From positions 234,415-298,414 of the forward strand of contig OENT01000034.1 in the NCBI GenBank assembly GCA_900239685.1: a stretch of DNA of 64,000 nt, in the 5' to 3' direction. The translations under genes and the position numbers were made by a program. The notes under the pieces were generated by a model. That model worked only from the letters and a program-made list of their open reading frames with translations, was not told the origin of the DNA and did not search any database. Source of the stretch: Rotaria macrura (taxonomy: Eukaryota; Rotifera; Eurotatoria; Philodinida; Philodinidae). Numbering within the stretch: the stretch's first letter is position 1; the number at the start of each line of letters is the position of its first letter. Shown here piece by piece: positions 1 to 15,808 of this stretch.

Positions 1-3000
1 AATTTTACATTTATAAAGCCAATTTTTACCTGTATCGTGAATTTGTCGTATCAACAGGAAGACCATCTTTTTCCCATGATACTGAAGGTGTTGGATCACC
101 TAGAATTAGGAAGAATGCGTTTACAATTAAGAGAAGATCATTGTCCATAGAATTTCAACCGTTTGCTGTGCAAGTTAATGTAACATGATGATGTTGAATA
201 ACATTCACACTATCTTCATTTGGATCACGTTCTATTGTTGGTGGAACTAAATTTTATTAAAAAAAAAAAAGAAAACCACTTAGTATTTAATCATAAACTA
301 AAATTGTGTCATACCAAATATCTGTAAATCGATGTGATTTGAGAGTTCACCGGCAATATTTGTACCGATACATGTGTAACGTGCAGTATCATTTAGATTA
401 ACTGAATATATAATTAATACTCGATTTTCATCAATTAATTCGAATCGACCTAAATTAAATAAAAATAATGAAAGAAATCTTCGTGCTCATGTTACCATTA
501 TTTTTATGTATATCTCGTCCATTTATGAACCATAATATGTAAGGTTCAGGTTTTCCATACATAGGACATTCTAGACGAGCTGTTTGATTAAATTTCGCTT
601 GATATGTTTCAACTAAATTCGATCGATCAATAGTTGGTGGTACTAAAAACATGATTAACACAAATTTGATTTTCTCATCTCGATGAATTATTTATTATTC
701 TTGCTTACTAAAAACATCTAATTGATACGTTAGATTTACTTGACCAGCAACATTCGACATTACACACGTATAAAAACCTTCATCCGATGTATGTGCTGAA
801 TCAATTTGTAATCTAGCTCCATTGTCTAGCAGTCTAAAGATAGAAGAACAAAAGAATCAGTGTTCCATTCGAAAAACAACAGTGTAATTCGTTATGCATC
901 AACCTTGCATATGAATGAGATTCTAATAGATTTTTTCCATCTTTGAACCATTGATAGTTTATTTCTGGTACACCCAATCCATGACATGCTAGTATGATAT
1001 TTTTCCCAAGTATAACATAAGGATTCAGATTAATATTTGATACATGAATTTCCGGGGATACTATAAAAGGAAGTAAAAATTATTAAATTACATCATTCTA
1101 CTCTTTTTTCTCATGTACTGTAAACTTGTATATTGAATATTTGTTGAGAACGACCAGCTAAATTTTCTGCTTGACATTGATATCGACCACGATCGATTAA
1201 TGAAATATTTTCAATAGATAATTGAAGATTATTATCATTCAAAGATATTCTAGAATCGAATGCAATAGTCGATAGAAACCGTTTTCTGTTTTTTGGAAAT
1301 TCGAATGTTTTTTGTACCTTTCTGAACTAAATAGGATTTGGTCATTTTTTGTCCAAATTATAATTGGCAAAGGATTAGCATGAAGTAAACATGTCAAAAC
1401 AACAGATTCACCTCTCAATATAGTTATCTCATTTATGAGTTGACCATTATTAACGATGGATGGTGGTACTGAAAGAATCTTATGTTATCTAGTATTTAAA
1501 ATAGAATCTTGAACTTACATAGAACATCAATGTAGATTTCTCGTTTTCTAATACCTATTTTATTTTCAGCTACACATGTATACGATCCAGTATCATTTAA
1601 TGATGCACGAACTACTTGATAATATCGATTATGTCCTGATGATAATCGATGACTATAAAAATTAAAATGAATTCATTACTACTTATTTATTAGATTAATT
1701 ATCTTACTTATTAAAATGCCAGGATATGATTGGTTCTGGTATGCCATGAGCAGTACACTCCAAAGTAAAATAATTACCAGCTATTGGAGTTGCTATTGGA
1801 TTTATAGATACTGAAGTAATTGATGGAGGAACTAAACATGAATGATGAGATATTATGGCTTTAATCAATGTCTAACAATATGGAAACAAGTGATTCTTTC
1901 ATTTCATTTGATTATTTTTTCAAAAGCAAAATAATCTAAAAGAATTTTACTGGATGACGTATACATGTTCTGGAAAAACTGACTTGCTGAAATAATCATC
2001 GCAGTAGAATCTCTTTGACATTTTATGTCTATAAACTATTCTTGACTTTTGCTCATGATATTAAGGTTCAAAAATGTCAAAACGCATGACATTTTCTTTT
2101 CTCGCAGGCATCATCTGCTCTTGACTTTTAAGTATCCATATTTAGAAAACCTGCATGATATTATTCGCCTATTAGAGTGTTACGAACTTCTAAAACATAG
2201 GATTAATAAGCACCAATAAGCATGAAAGATTTTTAACGAAAAATTCAAGTGTATATAGTCTTCCAGGAAATATTTAGAATGCAATTAACATGATTCTTGT
2301 TAATCTTGTTCCACTCAAAAGATACAAGATAGTATAGCATATCTTGCAACTCCCTAACTATCAATATCGTCATTACAGATTAAGAAAACAGTTTTTCTTT
2401 GTTTTTCAATGATAATATTTTCTCATGAGATTCCATCCTATAAATATTCATTATCAATGAACATTACTAATGAAGTATTATTTATTTTGAGTTCTCATAT
2501 TCAACTAGCAATGAGGCAGCCAGGAAGTGGGTAAACATCTTGTTCCTTCAAGCCCTATAAAATTTTAATCTGTAGTTCATAAAAAAAAATTCATTATCAT
2601 TCATTATTACCTAGAACATTAATGCGATAGTGCTGTTCTGCACTGCCTGCTTCATTCGATGCAATACATGTATAAAATTGACGAACATCACTCTGTGTAG
2701 ATGAAAGATGAACAGCCAAGTAACGACTACCATATTGTAAATGACGACCTTCTTTAAACCATACGATCTGCAAAACATTCTATAGTTAAAAAATTCTTTA
2801 TTAAATTAAATCTCTTACTGTCGGTTTCGGGTTTCCATATACTGTACATGTTAAATTTACAGTTGAATTAAAAATAGCTTCAATATTTGTAATATCATTT
2901 TCAATACGCGGTGGAACTAAAGCAAAATAGAACATTGAACAAATTTGTATACAATAATTCAAAGAATTCTTTAAAATGTTCTGTCTTCTGAATCTTACTT

Positions 3001-6000
3001 AAAACTTGAAATTCAATATTTTGTTTAGCTTTTCCAGCTACATTTTCAGCTAGACATGTATAGATTCCTGCATCTTGTTCGTTTACATTTCGAATTTCAA
3101 GATATTGATCATCTCGAAATAGGTGAATGTGTTGATTCTAAAACAACAATAAAAAAATAATCTTTGATTTTATTAGACAAAAAAAAAGAAGAGAAACTCT
3201 TCAATGTTAGCAAGTTACATCAATATAAAATTTCTTTCCATTTTTTAACCAATGTATTGTTGGTTTTGGTGAACCTTTCACTAAACATGGCAATGTATAT
3301 GTACGATTTAATTGAATTTTATGACGATTTGTTAACACGTAATCAAATGTTGGAGGTACGAATATATCGACAAAAAAGTGTTTTTCACTTTTTCCAATTG
3401 AATTTGTTGCTACACATGTAAATGTGCCACCGTCTTGTTCGTCATTAACAAAGATTTGAAGGATTTCAGAATGATTCATCTTGATTCTAGAAGACAAAAA
3501 TTGCAATTGATTTTTCTTGTTCGTTTTTATTACAAGAAAACATACGTTATATATTTGCTTAAATCGATTGGATGTCCATTTTTACGCCATGAAATATGTG
3601 CTGTTGGACGAGCAAATGTTTGACATAGTAATTGAACTGTATTATTATTTTCCACTTGTAATAATTCTTCTGCATCATCGTTTAGTATTTCAGGCGGTAC
3701 TGTAATAAAGTCAACCGAGAAAAATGTCTTTTGTTGTTCATTAGTCTTACCAAGTATTTCAAGTTGAAACTCGAGTGAATCCGAACCATATTCATTGGCA
3801 ACGATACATTTCCATGTTTGACCATCTTCTAATTGTGCATTGGTTATTACTAATTGATTTTCATCTAATTTTAATGAATGACGAGTTCGTTCGTGTTCTT
3901 TTTTAAAAGACGGTGGAATCCATGTTGTATTCGTTATTAATATTAATGACGATCGTTCAATAGTGTAAGGACATGTAAGTGTTATCGATGAACCTCGAAC
4001 TACACTCGGACGCATATTTATTTGATTGCGTAAAATTTCTGGTGGTCCTATAAATAAACAAACAAATTTAGATAAATCTAATAAATATCATTTTTCAATT
4101 TCATCGTCATTATTATTATGTACCAGATACAATAATATTAAAATATCGTCGATCTGTTCCGGCAAGATTCGAAACAATACATGAATATAGTCCACCATCT
4201 TGTCTATCGACGGATTTTATAAATAATTCATTATCAAAGCCATATAATTCAATTTCATTTTTATACCTGTATCAAAGTTCGAATAAACGTGCGTAGGAAA
4301 AAAAACAATTGTCAATTCAATTTATTACCAACGAGTTATTGGTCTTGGATATCCATCGGCTCGACAATTCAATGTTAAACTTTCATTACGACGAACAACG
4401 ATACGAATTGTTTCATTATTTAAATTAATTGATGGTGGTGCTAAGAAAACAAATTTATGATTAATACAGTCAAGAAAGAGCCAATTTTTCTCCTCCATAC
4501 CATGTGCATCAACTATAAATTTTTTATGTATTTCTCCTGCTTTATTTATAGCTACACATTCATATATTCCTGTATTATCAATCTAAACAAATCGCCTAAA
4601 ATTTTAGATTAAAATAAAACAAATTTATTTAACTTGGACATGTTCAATAGTGATTTCTTGATGTTGTTTATGTTCTGGTAATAAATTTGTATTGTAGAAC
4701 CAATGTATTGTTGGGTTAGGAACACCATATGTTGAACAGGATAATTTCACTGTTGAATTAATCATTGCTTGTATTGTCATATGTGTCAACGTATCATTAA
4801 ATGTAGGAGGAACTGAAAAAAATAAATTTCAATAAAAAAATGAGACAAGAAATATCTTTACAATATATGATATTGAGATGTACACACCTGCTATATCAAT
4901 ATCATAATGTTTTTCAGCATGACCAGCTGGATTTTCAGCCAAACATGTATAACGACCAATATCATTTAATGTTAAATGCTCGATTTCAACGTAAAGACCA
5001 CCGTATACGAACCTTGAATAAATGATTATATTATACTTCATAATCACTTACAAAAATCTCAAGTGAAGAAAGTTCTTCGGGTAAATTTCTTATTTCAATC
5101 TGAACAAATTTCTTTCATTCATTGTTACATTTCATAGAATCTACTCGTTAAATTTTTATTACGACGTTTATATCTCTGCACTGGGACTTGGTGTCTGATA
5201 TAACACAATAATGATCAGCATGTGCGTCTTTTTTTTGACGAACGATGACAATTATACATCATGCATGGTTCATCTTAAATGAGAATTTAGATTTATTCGT
5301 GCTACAGAATAAAACAACTCATCAAAGAAGAGAAAGCTTTTCATATGAGTTAATGAAGTCACTTTAAGATCAATTAGTTCATCATCTAGTCTTCTTTTAG
5401 AATGATAATTAGATAGAAAATTTATTAAATTCCTTTTATTTTACCGAATACGTGGCGAATCCATAGTAGTCTTGCCATTGAAAAACCATCGCCTTATAGG
5501 CGTTGGTTTAGCTTCTACAGAACATGGTAAACGTAAATGTTCTCCAATTTTATATGATTGTTCTGGTGCGAAAATTCCATTATTTTCTTCAGAAAATTTC
5601 GGAGGAACTAAAGAAATTTAGATCAAATGTGCAATATATATATATATATGCTGGTATGATTCAAATAATCTAACTTACTCATGACATCAATATCATAGAC
5701 AATATCGATTGAGCCAACCGTATTTGTTGCTTGACAAAAATATCGACCTTCATCTTCAGACTAGAACAGAAAGAATTTTATTAAGTAGAACAGACAATGC
5801 AAGTTGTGTATTGTACTTTAATTTTGTTGATAATAAATTTTTTTCCATTTTGTTTCACATGAGTATGTTTTTTCGTTGACGTAATTTCGTTTCCATTATG
5901 AAACCAAACTAATTTCGGTTCAGGTAAACCAATAGCTGGACACAGTAATGTCAATGTATGATTTAATATAATGGATTTTTGTTGAAGACGACTTATATTT

Positions 6001-9000
6001 TCTGATTTATGTTCAAAATATGGTGGTACTATGTCATTCAAATAGAACCAATAGAAAAACCAGAATATAATAATAAGAAAAACACAACGTCCTACCATGC
6101 ACAGATACATTAAATAATCGTTCTACGGAACCAGCTTTATTAGTCGCTACACATCGATAGACACCTACATCGATTTGTTTTACATTACTCAATGTATATT
6201 GATCATTTGAATCATGTGATTCAAGTTGATTATCATTTTTGAACCACATTATGGTTGGATTAGGTGTACCAATAGCAGGACAAAGTAATGTTACTGATTT
6301 GCCGACTTTAGCTTCTACAATCGTTTGTTGTTCAGTACCAAGAATCCAAGGTGGAACTTAGAAAAACAAAATAAATCGTACAGAAGACAAATTAAGATAA
6401 GGTACGGAAATGTTGATCATGATATTCATACTGTTAACATGCAGCTGTACGTATCTTGTTATTGTTCCAGCTGGATTTGTTGCAACACAATGATATTGAT
6501 CGTTATCTGTTATATCAACTTTTCGAATTTCTAAAGAGCCATTTCTATGTAAATGAATGTTCATATTTTCGTTATCTATAATGTATGACATTGATTTGAG
6601 GTATGACCTATTTTGGTGTGAAAGAAAAAGCAAACATTCTTACGATTGATCAGATTATTTTGACGAAACCATAGAATAGTTGGTTGAGGATATCCGCTAA
6701 CTGGACAAGGAAGTAGAGTCGGATAGTAGATATTTGTATCGATTTCATCGTCTATAGAATCATCTGTCAAACTTGGTGGTACTAATAAAATCAAAAATGA
6801 TATATTTTCAAAAGAAAAACAAACAAACCTACAAACAATTGAATAGAATTCCTTTATATCTTTGAACTAGGAATGTTTTCTATTATATTATACGTGAGGT
6901 AATAGGATTACTAAATGTCAATGTCACAAATAATATTTTCTGCTTTTGAAATCAAATTATAGACTGCAGCTAAGATAATATTGTCAGATACTCGAAAGAA
7001 AACTGATTGTTGAAAACTCTAGCATTCTTTGTAGACTATTCTATTGAGAAGTATTTCTTGACGTCATCATACAATTATCTTTCACAATATTGAATGTAAG
7101 ATAATGTCATATGTGATATGTTGTATAGAATCATCAATATTTAGGGGAGAGCACTTTTTGTATTATAGATTTTTACCATATACATCAACTTGAAACGATT
7201 GTTTTGCTCGACCAATTTCATTATGTACCTCGCAAATGTATGAACCACGATCAGTTGTGTTCAAAGAATGAATAGTCAATGAACCTGTTGAATCGATTTC
7301 TATCCGATCATGTTCCAAGACAAGTATCTAAACGACAATAATATGGAAAAAAAAACGTTGTTTCAATTCATTATTTCCCCCTACACTATCGTCCTTAAAC
7401 CAAGTGACAAGTGGTTTCGGTAGACCAATATGATCACAAGGCAATACCATTGATTTTAATATAACACCATTTAAATATCCGTCAGATTCAAAAGTAAATC
7501 GTGGAGCCACTGAAATAGACTTCGAAAAACTTGTTCGATGACTCTTTCTCTGAACTTACTCGTAACAATTAAATTCATGCTAACACTTGCATTGCCAAAT
7601 AAATTCGATGCAAAACATGTATAAATACCAGCATGATGTTCTTGAACATTTTTAATTATCAGCGAAGATCGATCATCACTCTGATGTTGACGTTCTTTAT
7701 TATCATGATACCAACTAAATGAGAAGAAACATTTCATGCGCTATGTTAATGACATCGAGAAAAAGGAAGCAAAGTTTTTATAATTACATGATACGAGGTT
7801 TCGGGTAGCCATCAACTTCACAGAAAAGCTCAACTTCTTCATTGATGTCAATTTTAACTTCTTCATCACGAATATTTATTGTTGGTTTAGCTACGAAAAA
7901 CAAACAATAGAATAAATAATCAAGAAAAAAACAACAAATATTTTTCTTTATACTTCCAATATCGACAGTAATCGAGACGGATGATGATCCAACAGTATTT
8001 TGTGCGAAACATGTGTAATTACCACTGTCATCCTCCTGTGATGCCTGTCGTATATGTAATTGTCCATTCGGACTTGTTCGATGACGAATAACCTTGATAA
8101 GATAAATTTTTATTCGATTAAAGATGAAAGGATAGAGAGATACAGAGAGAGACGGAAAAAAAACAACATTACAAGTTCGTTTCCTTTAAACCAACGTATA
8201 TCAGGATATGCTTCGCCCACTACACTACACTTCAAATCAACATCATGACCAGGTGAAACAAGTACATGAGAATTCTCTGTGGATACTAGTGGAGGCTCTG
8301 AAAATATACAAATATAGTCTACCTAGAATATATCAATGAAAACATTTACCGGCATAGATAAGTTGAGCTGTTTTCATATCTTGACCTGCTTCATTGCTTC
8401 CAATACATTCATAAAAACCTATGGAAATAAAAATTTCCAAACAATCGCTGCGGACTCTTGTCTTGTTTTCATACAAAAAATAAATACCTTCATCATCTTT
8501 GATGGCCATTAAAATTGTTAAAACCCCATTATGTATTCGTATTTTAGAAGATTGCTCAATTGGATTTATATTATTTTTTCGTCGCCATATCAATAATGGA
8601 CGTGGTATACCAGCTGTGCCGACACACGTCAATGTTATATTCCATTGATTTGAATACATGATTGTTTGTGGATAAACATAAATATAGGGGATTTCTATCA
8701 TACAGAATAGCATATGAATCATTATCAAACGAGTTTCACAAATTCATACCTTGCACATGTATTGTAATACGCTCTTGTGTTTCACCACCTTCATTATGTG
8801 CAATGCACACAAATACTGATCCATCGTCTGCCTTTTGAATATTCCTAAATTTAACGAAAGCAAAAAACGATACGTAGAAAACGGTGCTTGAAAGGTAAGA
8901 AAAATTTCACGTTAATGTCAAAGTTCCATTTTCAAACATTTTTGTACGTTCTTCTGATGGTTCCATCAATACCGATGATAATAATAATTCTCGTTTCCAG

Positions 9001-11569
9001 GTTAATTTATAATCTTTTGTACTTTCTACAATACAATCAATCGATACAGTACTACCAATAGTAGCAAACAATGATGTCGATGGAATCGTTCGAATATGTG
9101 GTGACGGAGCTACATAATACATTGTTTATTCAGGTAAAAGTTACATTATTTTTATTCTGTTTTATTCAAAACCTACCGAGTACATCTACATTTATTTCAC
9201 CGAAATCATAACCACTCATGCTTGATACATTACATATATATAATCCTTCGTCATCGATTTCTGTTGGTTCATTAATTAAATACTCTGCTGTTGTTGTATG
9301 TGCTCTAAAATGTAAATGCAACGTAAAAATTTTTCAAGTCAAAATAAAAATGCATCGATTACGAATGATTCGAAGTAGAAATCAATTGTCCATTTTTGAG
9401 CCAATCAACTTGATATGGAAGTTGACTCTGTACATGACATTGAATTTTACTTGAAATATTTGATTTTACTTCAATTGAATTCGAATCAATATTAATAACT
9501 GGCTTCAACGGAATGTAAGAAGTAAGTGCGGTCGAACTTAATCGTTGATAAGAATGACCATTACCGTCTATACCAGATAGCTAAATGTAATTTTTGCATT
9601 TCATAATCAAATTCATTCATAAGAAACAATAGATTACTCGAATGTAGAAGAAAAAACTTTTAACCGGTGGTTCGAATTTCCGAAGAGTTGAATATAATGT
9701 TGGATTCATAGAATTCGATTTAACTTCTTCACTTAGGAGTACATTACCGAATAGATCAATCAATTCAATTTGTTCAGCATTACGGATATTATCTTTAGTA
9801 TTGATTTCAATTGTAAGATAATTTAAAGCACCTTTCATAGATAGATATAGAATAAAAAAGGATGTCATCGAGTATCTATATATTAAATATAGAATTTACC
9901 TTGAATGGGCTGTCGACGTGTTCTAGTTAAATCAGTAACTATGTTTGATGAAAATCCATATCGAAATGTTAATCTACTTAAGCCTGTTATACGTATCGAA
10001 TGTGCCGATGAAGATATGACTTGAATTTTCCATTCACCAATCTAAAATTTATATTATATTTATGAAAAATTCGTACGATATGCAATAGTGATATTGACTA
10101 ATACAAATGAATAGAAATACAGAGCTTTTTGTGACACTTAATTTTTTTGGCAATATTTAGAAATCGTTGTTTACTTTTGAATTTCAATAAGTCAAATCGT
10201 AAACATGATGTATGATTCTAAAAACCTTCTTAAAAATAAAAACAAAAAACATGGCTCCTAAAAACCTTGAGAATCTTAATTTGTGAATCGAATCTCGTAT
10301 TCATTTAGAGAGTGCTATAAGAGAAGAATACTCATCAAGTCTCTGAGGAAATTTCATCAATTATTTCACATATTGCATCTAGTCTACTATAAGACTCGAT
10401 CTTCTGGAAAGTAAATTCTAAAAATAGCTTTTCTCCAGTAAGTACTATAATGTAACTATAATTTAATGTTGAATTCAATGCAATTTACCATTGGATGTTT
10501 TACATTCAATATATAAACTTCTTTGAGACGTAAAAGACGCGTAAACCATACGCGTTGATTTAATGGCTTGTCTAAAGAAAATGAATAAATGTCATCAAAG
10601 AATTCGATTGTCTTATAATAATATTAATACTTGACGGATCGATTAATGCGACTTGTGGATTGGCACCACTAACTGATATAGTAAATTCAAGAAGTTTAGA
10701 ATCGACAGCTAATCTATAGGTTTGTTTGTTACGTTTAATTTTGTCAATAACTAATAAATTAACTTTTCGTGTTTGAATTGAATGTTGAACAAAATTAAGA
10801 ATCTATTAATATTTTAAAAAAGAAAAAAATAGATTCAATTAAACAGCTTAAATAAAATTCAATCAACTTACTTCGCTAACTTGCTGCTTATGTAATGTAA
10901 ATACTTGTCCACTACTAGTAGCAGCTATTTTATGAAATATTTGATAGCCAATATGTTGTTGATCACCACAATCACCTGTCATAACGAATACAACCTTTTT
11001 TATTTAGAAAGAAAAAGAAAAGAAAATAATGTTTTTTTGTATTAAAATTTTTACTTGACTTTGTTTTTCTTGAATTAATTTTAAAACAGTATCACCTAAA
11101 AAGTAATCTTTTGAACGAGCATCCGTAAAAACATATATAAATGAATTTGGTAATGATTGTTCAAGAGCTAATTTAATAGCTGTTATCGTCATTTCTGGAC
11201 AATCACCACCGCCTTGTACAATTAAATCTTGTAAACCTCGTTGAAATCGATTCGAATCACGAGTTTTTAATATTGGACCAACATCTATGTGTATTGATAT
11301 TAATGAAATCTATGTCAATATTTTCCATTCTATTTACCTGGATCACCAAATGGTATAAGTATATAATCATAAATAGCATATTCTCGTCTCAGAGTTACAT
11401 TATATATATGTGTAGCACCTTGAATAACTTGTAAAAGATCATCATGCATTGATCCAGTTACATCGAAGACAAATGTTACACTTGATGTACCCAGCGGTGG
11501 ACTTGTTTGATAAGAATTATCAATGAATAGTATGATTGTAAATATTAATAATTGCGTTGTTCTCATCAT
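1..11569 (-). CDS. hmcn: Hemicentin-like extracellular matrix protein (5' part; 3' end beyond window)
   Basis: Hemicentins are large secreted proteins of basement membranes and cell-cell attachments. The start at 11569 gives a hydrophobic signal peptide, then a von Willebrand A domain (about 11500-10500) with the MIDAS-like motif [14 protein letters not shown] and FTDARSKD, all matching hemicentin rather than integrin or collagen vWA. A hemicentin-type linker follows (about 10500-9540, with the ITGLS motif). Then come 21 Ig domains, each with the cysteine, tryptophan and Y-x-C pattern and most opening with VPP: approximately 9500-9180, 9110-8750, 8700-8345, 8300-7955, 7890-7555, 7508-7170, 6780-6430, 6357-6096, 6030-5680, 5610-4890, 4812-4480, 4440-4130, 4048-3750, 3700-3365, 3360-2990, 2920-2610, 1840-1505, 1470-1135, 1062-705, 640-300 and 245-1 (cut by the window edge). 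Most introns are about 50-70 nt. Larger ones lie near 10035-10485, 6795-7165, 5050-5445 and 1845-2610. I saw no frame-breaking lesion. Missing C-terminal parts would be further Ig, possibly TSP1, G2F and EGF domains. Confidence 0.93.
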
Positions 11570-11808
11570 TAATTGAAAATTAACTATATATTTATATGAC
11601 TATAGAGACAATATCATGTGAATTGAATTGTGTACTTATGTAGTTCACTCTTTCGTGTATTATTATTCATATGGTTATTTTTTTTCTTTTCTTGTGCAGT
11701 TTCTTTTCTTTTTTTTGCATATCAAACCTCCAGGATGTGTTCAGTCGACAAACGAGAACGGATGAATTGATGACCTAATAGATTAAATCAATGTGTCACT
11801 GGTTGATC

Positions 11809-11812
<4 letters not shown>

Positions 11813-11858
<46 letters not shown>

Positions 11859-11862
11859 ATAT
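11813..11862. repeat. (TA)n-(TG)n microsatellite
   Basis: A run of alternating TA dinucleotides changes directly into TG dinucleotides and back to TA. It lies about 250 bp upstream of the hemicentin start. Alternating purine-pyrimidine DNA of this sort is prone to length change. Confidence 0.9.
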
Positions 11863-14800
11863 ACGTATGGGGATATGCATGCATGCGTGCAAAAAGAAGC
11901 CCAGTGGGTACACGAGCTCAAAGTAGAATTGTTTATCATTGTCCCTTAATAGAATGAACAATCGATTGACTCTGTTTTGTTTTGATTTGCATATTTAGAC
12001 AATTAAACCTTCTGGTAAATCACGACTACTCAATTATATATATATATATATGATTGTTCTACTTTTGTATTCTGAATTGCCAGAATTTCTTTAACATACA
12101 CATGCCAATCAACGTTTCATATGCTTTATAATTTTTGTCTTTTCTTCTTTTGATCACTTTTTCAATATTTAACTTTTAAGATAAAAGTCTTCTGTGAAAA
12201 CATAATTAGATCGGACTTGAATTTGTATTATAATTGCTTAGTAGAGGCAATAGATCCTTAAATTAATGTGATTGCAACTAAATTTTTTTTTCTGTGCTTC
12301 GTTGTAAATTTCCTGTCGGCATAGAAAAAAATTTGAGCAAAGAAAATATAAAAGGAATAATGTGGAATGTTATAACATATATTATTAAAAATTAACGAAT
12401 AGCTCATTCACATATCTATACGTGTGCATATTAATAATCCAATGCGTCACGACTATTTTGATTGAGACTGATGTTTAATACGTGTATGGAATAAAATATT
12501 CTAAATTAATGTTTGCAAAATTCCACTGCTGTTCGCCCTTCATATTGGTCTAGTAATCTTATGGTAGGTTATAGAATTCATCAGAACTCATACTTGATTT
12601 CATATCAATACATTGCTTGCCTTCAGTTGAGAAAAATTCAACTGTTAGAATTAATCAAACAATAGTGAATATACAAATTTACGAGCATTTACCATGTGAC
12701 ATCATAATCTTTAATAGCTTATCTACATCTGCGCACATGATTATAGCCAGCTCGTGAATAATAAAGTACGGTTAAATTCTGTTTTATTTCTTTTTTTGCT
12801 ATTAAATAACAATTTTACAAGTCAGTACAAATATATAGAGGAACTCTGATCATTGATCCTAGAATATAGGACTATGAGTCACAAGAGATACAGATCTAAA
12901 TGAAACAGGTAAATATTTTACATGTGAATACATCTGTATCTCATCCGTACCACTATCTTTATCGGTTCTATGTAAGAATAGCAATTTTACCATGACAGAA
13001 CGACGAGTGAGAAAAATGACACCCAGAGAGAGAAGTCAATCCAAGAATAGTTCGATGACAGGATTGCATGAGATGTTGCATTGATTTAAATGACATTCGA
13101 TACATCATTATCGTCAACAGTTTCATTCATTCTATTCATAGACTACAGGAAAATAATACTATTTATTACATTTGTTTTTTGGATAAAAATACTCACCTAT
13201 TGGAAATGTTCTTGTTTATCCGCTGCTTGTTTCTCACAGTTAGCCCGCTTTTTCGGATGAAAGAACACTAATAACATCCTGACTACATGCACACACATAT
13301 ATTTCGGCATGAAATTCGATAAACCGTAAGAAAATATGAAGATTTTCTTTTTTTTTTTGTTTTGTTTTTCATTATAGATAAATAAGGTGTATTAGGTGTC
13401 AACAAGAAAAATTCGACTTGGTAACTGATCATAATTAATAAAACAGGTAAACAAACACAAGATCCATCAAATATGGAACCTGGTATTTTTATCAGTAAGA
13501 TTGAGATATATTTTTGATAAGCATGACTTGAAAATGAAGAATATTTTTATTGCCTATGACTTTATTTGGTAAATATTTATTATCTAAAACAAGTTCTTTG
13601 GCGATAAAATTTTGCTTTGTATTTGTCTTATTCTCTTTAAAATAATAATCTATTGATGACGTTTGCAAGATTTATCAAGTACGAGTCTCGATTGAGTGTT
13701 AAAAATAAATTTAATCATCGTTTTATTTCCATTGAATCATTCATATAACTATAATCAAAGAAATTTTTTCTTATATATTTGTTGAATTAAGTCGAATGAG
13801 TTAGATAAAAATCGCATTCTCTAAGATAATGTGTGTTGAAAATGGATTATTTTCACAAGAAACATAATAATAAAAGCCAAGATACGACGATGTGCCAAAA
13901 AACATTTCGATTATAACAACATCTTTATATTCTTGTATATTTTAGATGTCAAATTTTTTCTTACGGCAATGGTTCCTATCTAATTGAACACGAGAACAAG
14001 TAACTCTTGTGAATAACATAAACAAAAAAGGAGAAACATGAGCTTATTGCCATGTATGACGTTTACAATAGGCATGTCAGATGAGTGTATCCGCTCAAGT
14101 TGAATGATGAAAAGAGAAAAAACGAGTTCTATAACCAATTAGTTAGTTACACGAGAGGCAGCAATAAGAGACAATGGGAAAAGAATGATTTTACTAACTA
14201 GAAAAAATATACGTGACAAACGCTATATATGGCATGTCTGTAGTTGTAGATAGATTGCAATCTATTGTATAATATGTTCAATGAAAATGAAACTATAAAA
14301 GATTAAACGAAGCATATCATTGCATATCATTGAATATATTCATCAAAAACTGATGCACCCTATCGACGCTTAATAATATTGAGATCAGACGAATGAAACA
14401 AAATGAGAAAACAGTATGAGAAAACATTAGTAACATAATTATTCATGTGAATGTATTAGTAATAAAATACAATGTGATAATTGGCTCATCCAGAGCAGAT
14501 TTAAGTAGTACTTGAGTAGGGTTTCTCTATTTCTCGTCGCTATTCTCTCGTTCTTCTTTACAACAATTCGATCGTTATGATATATATATATATGACAAGC
14601 AAGTAAAAGAAAGGAAATGAACACTTAGAACAAAACTAACTACCGATACAACGCACAAAGACATATAAAGATATTGCCAACAGTCGAATCTCCATAATGG
14701 CTATTGAGATTCCACCTATTTGTCACTTATTTTTTCTTGTTGACATCGATTGGCTGGCAGGTTATCTAAGTTCGGGTAGCTTTCTATTCCACACATCCTT

Positions 14801-15779
14801 AAAACAAAGAAAATCGACTGCTTTGCTGTATTACCTATTTTCTACTTCAGCTTGTTTTCGACTTTATATGGCATTTTTTTTCTGTGTTCATCTTCAGACG
14901 GTCGATCCATATCTTTCCCTACCTATAAATATTTAAAAAGTTTGAGACAGTTCTCAGTATGCATAAGTTTGTCGATTGTTATGCTTTCATTTCCATTACA
15001 TCGATATGTAAAGACAAGAGTTGTAAGTCTCAAGCGATTTTGTCGTCAACCTCATCTAATTCAATTGAACGCATGTCGTGCGTTAACAGTAGGCAGCAAC
15101 CGTCGAACTTTTAACGGTGTTTTCTTTTTTCCTTTCTTTTTCCTTTCTTTTTTCCTTTCTTTCATCATTTCTATTCTTCGCATATTTTTCTTCACATCAT
15201 CATTCATTGATCTTTTTAATACCAATTATTATTAGTTTCCTTCTTCGGTTTTCTTCCCATACTTTGTTTTTATCTACACATACTACTGTGCAACATCTGT
15301 ATTCGCAGACGAATACTAATTTTTATCAAAATTTGTTTTTTTTTATTGACTCTACCAACAGAAAATTCATCAGAAATTAACATTTGTCCAATTATTATTT
15401 GAACCCATCAATTCGTTTCAACTATAATGGATTTTCAGGAAAATAGGGTATGCAATTTTCTTGATGATTTGACTTGAAAATAGACAACCGACTAAAATCA
15501 TCCACTTTTTTTCTGACACAAATGATTCTTAACTATATATGTAAGCAAAAGAAAAACAAATCAAATACATGAGATGTAAGCTACAAATTTCTAACGATGA
15601 TTATTCGTTCAAAGATGCAGAAAAACACGATGTGTAATTTTTGCTTGTCAAATTCTTTTGATTTATTTCCAAATATATCATTTTGAAAACTACAAATGAA
15701 TAGATTTGTTTATTCAGCGACGTAAATCCTAAACTCTGTCACAATTCTTTATTGTAACATTCATTGTGATCTCTACTAC

Positions 15780-15808
15780 TTATATATATATATATATATA
15801 TATATATT
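15780..15808. repeat. (TA)n microsatellite
   Basis: Uninterrupted TA dinucleotide repeat of about 14 units in the region upstream of the Ras-like gene. Confidence 0.9.

Noticed and set aside
14697-15380. Overlapping plus-strand frames with hydrophobic, phenylalanine-rich translations
   Set aside because: These come from T- and CTTT-rich DNA, overlap in different frames and have no recognisable domain or splice context.
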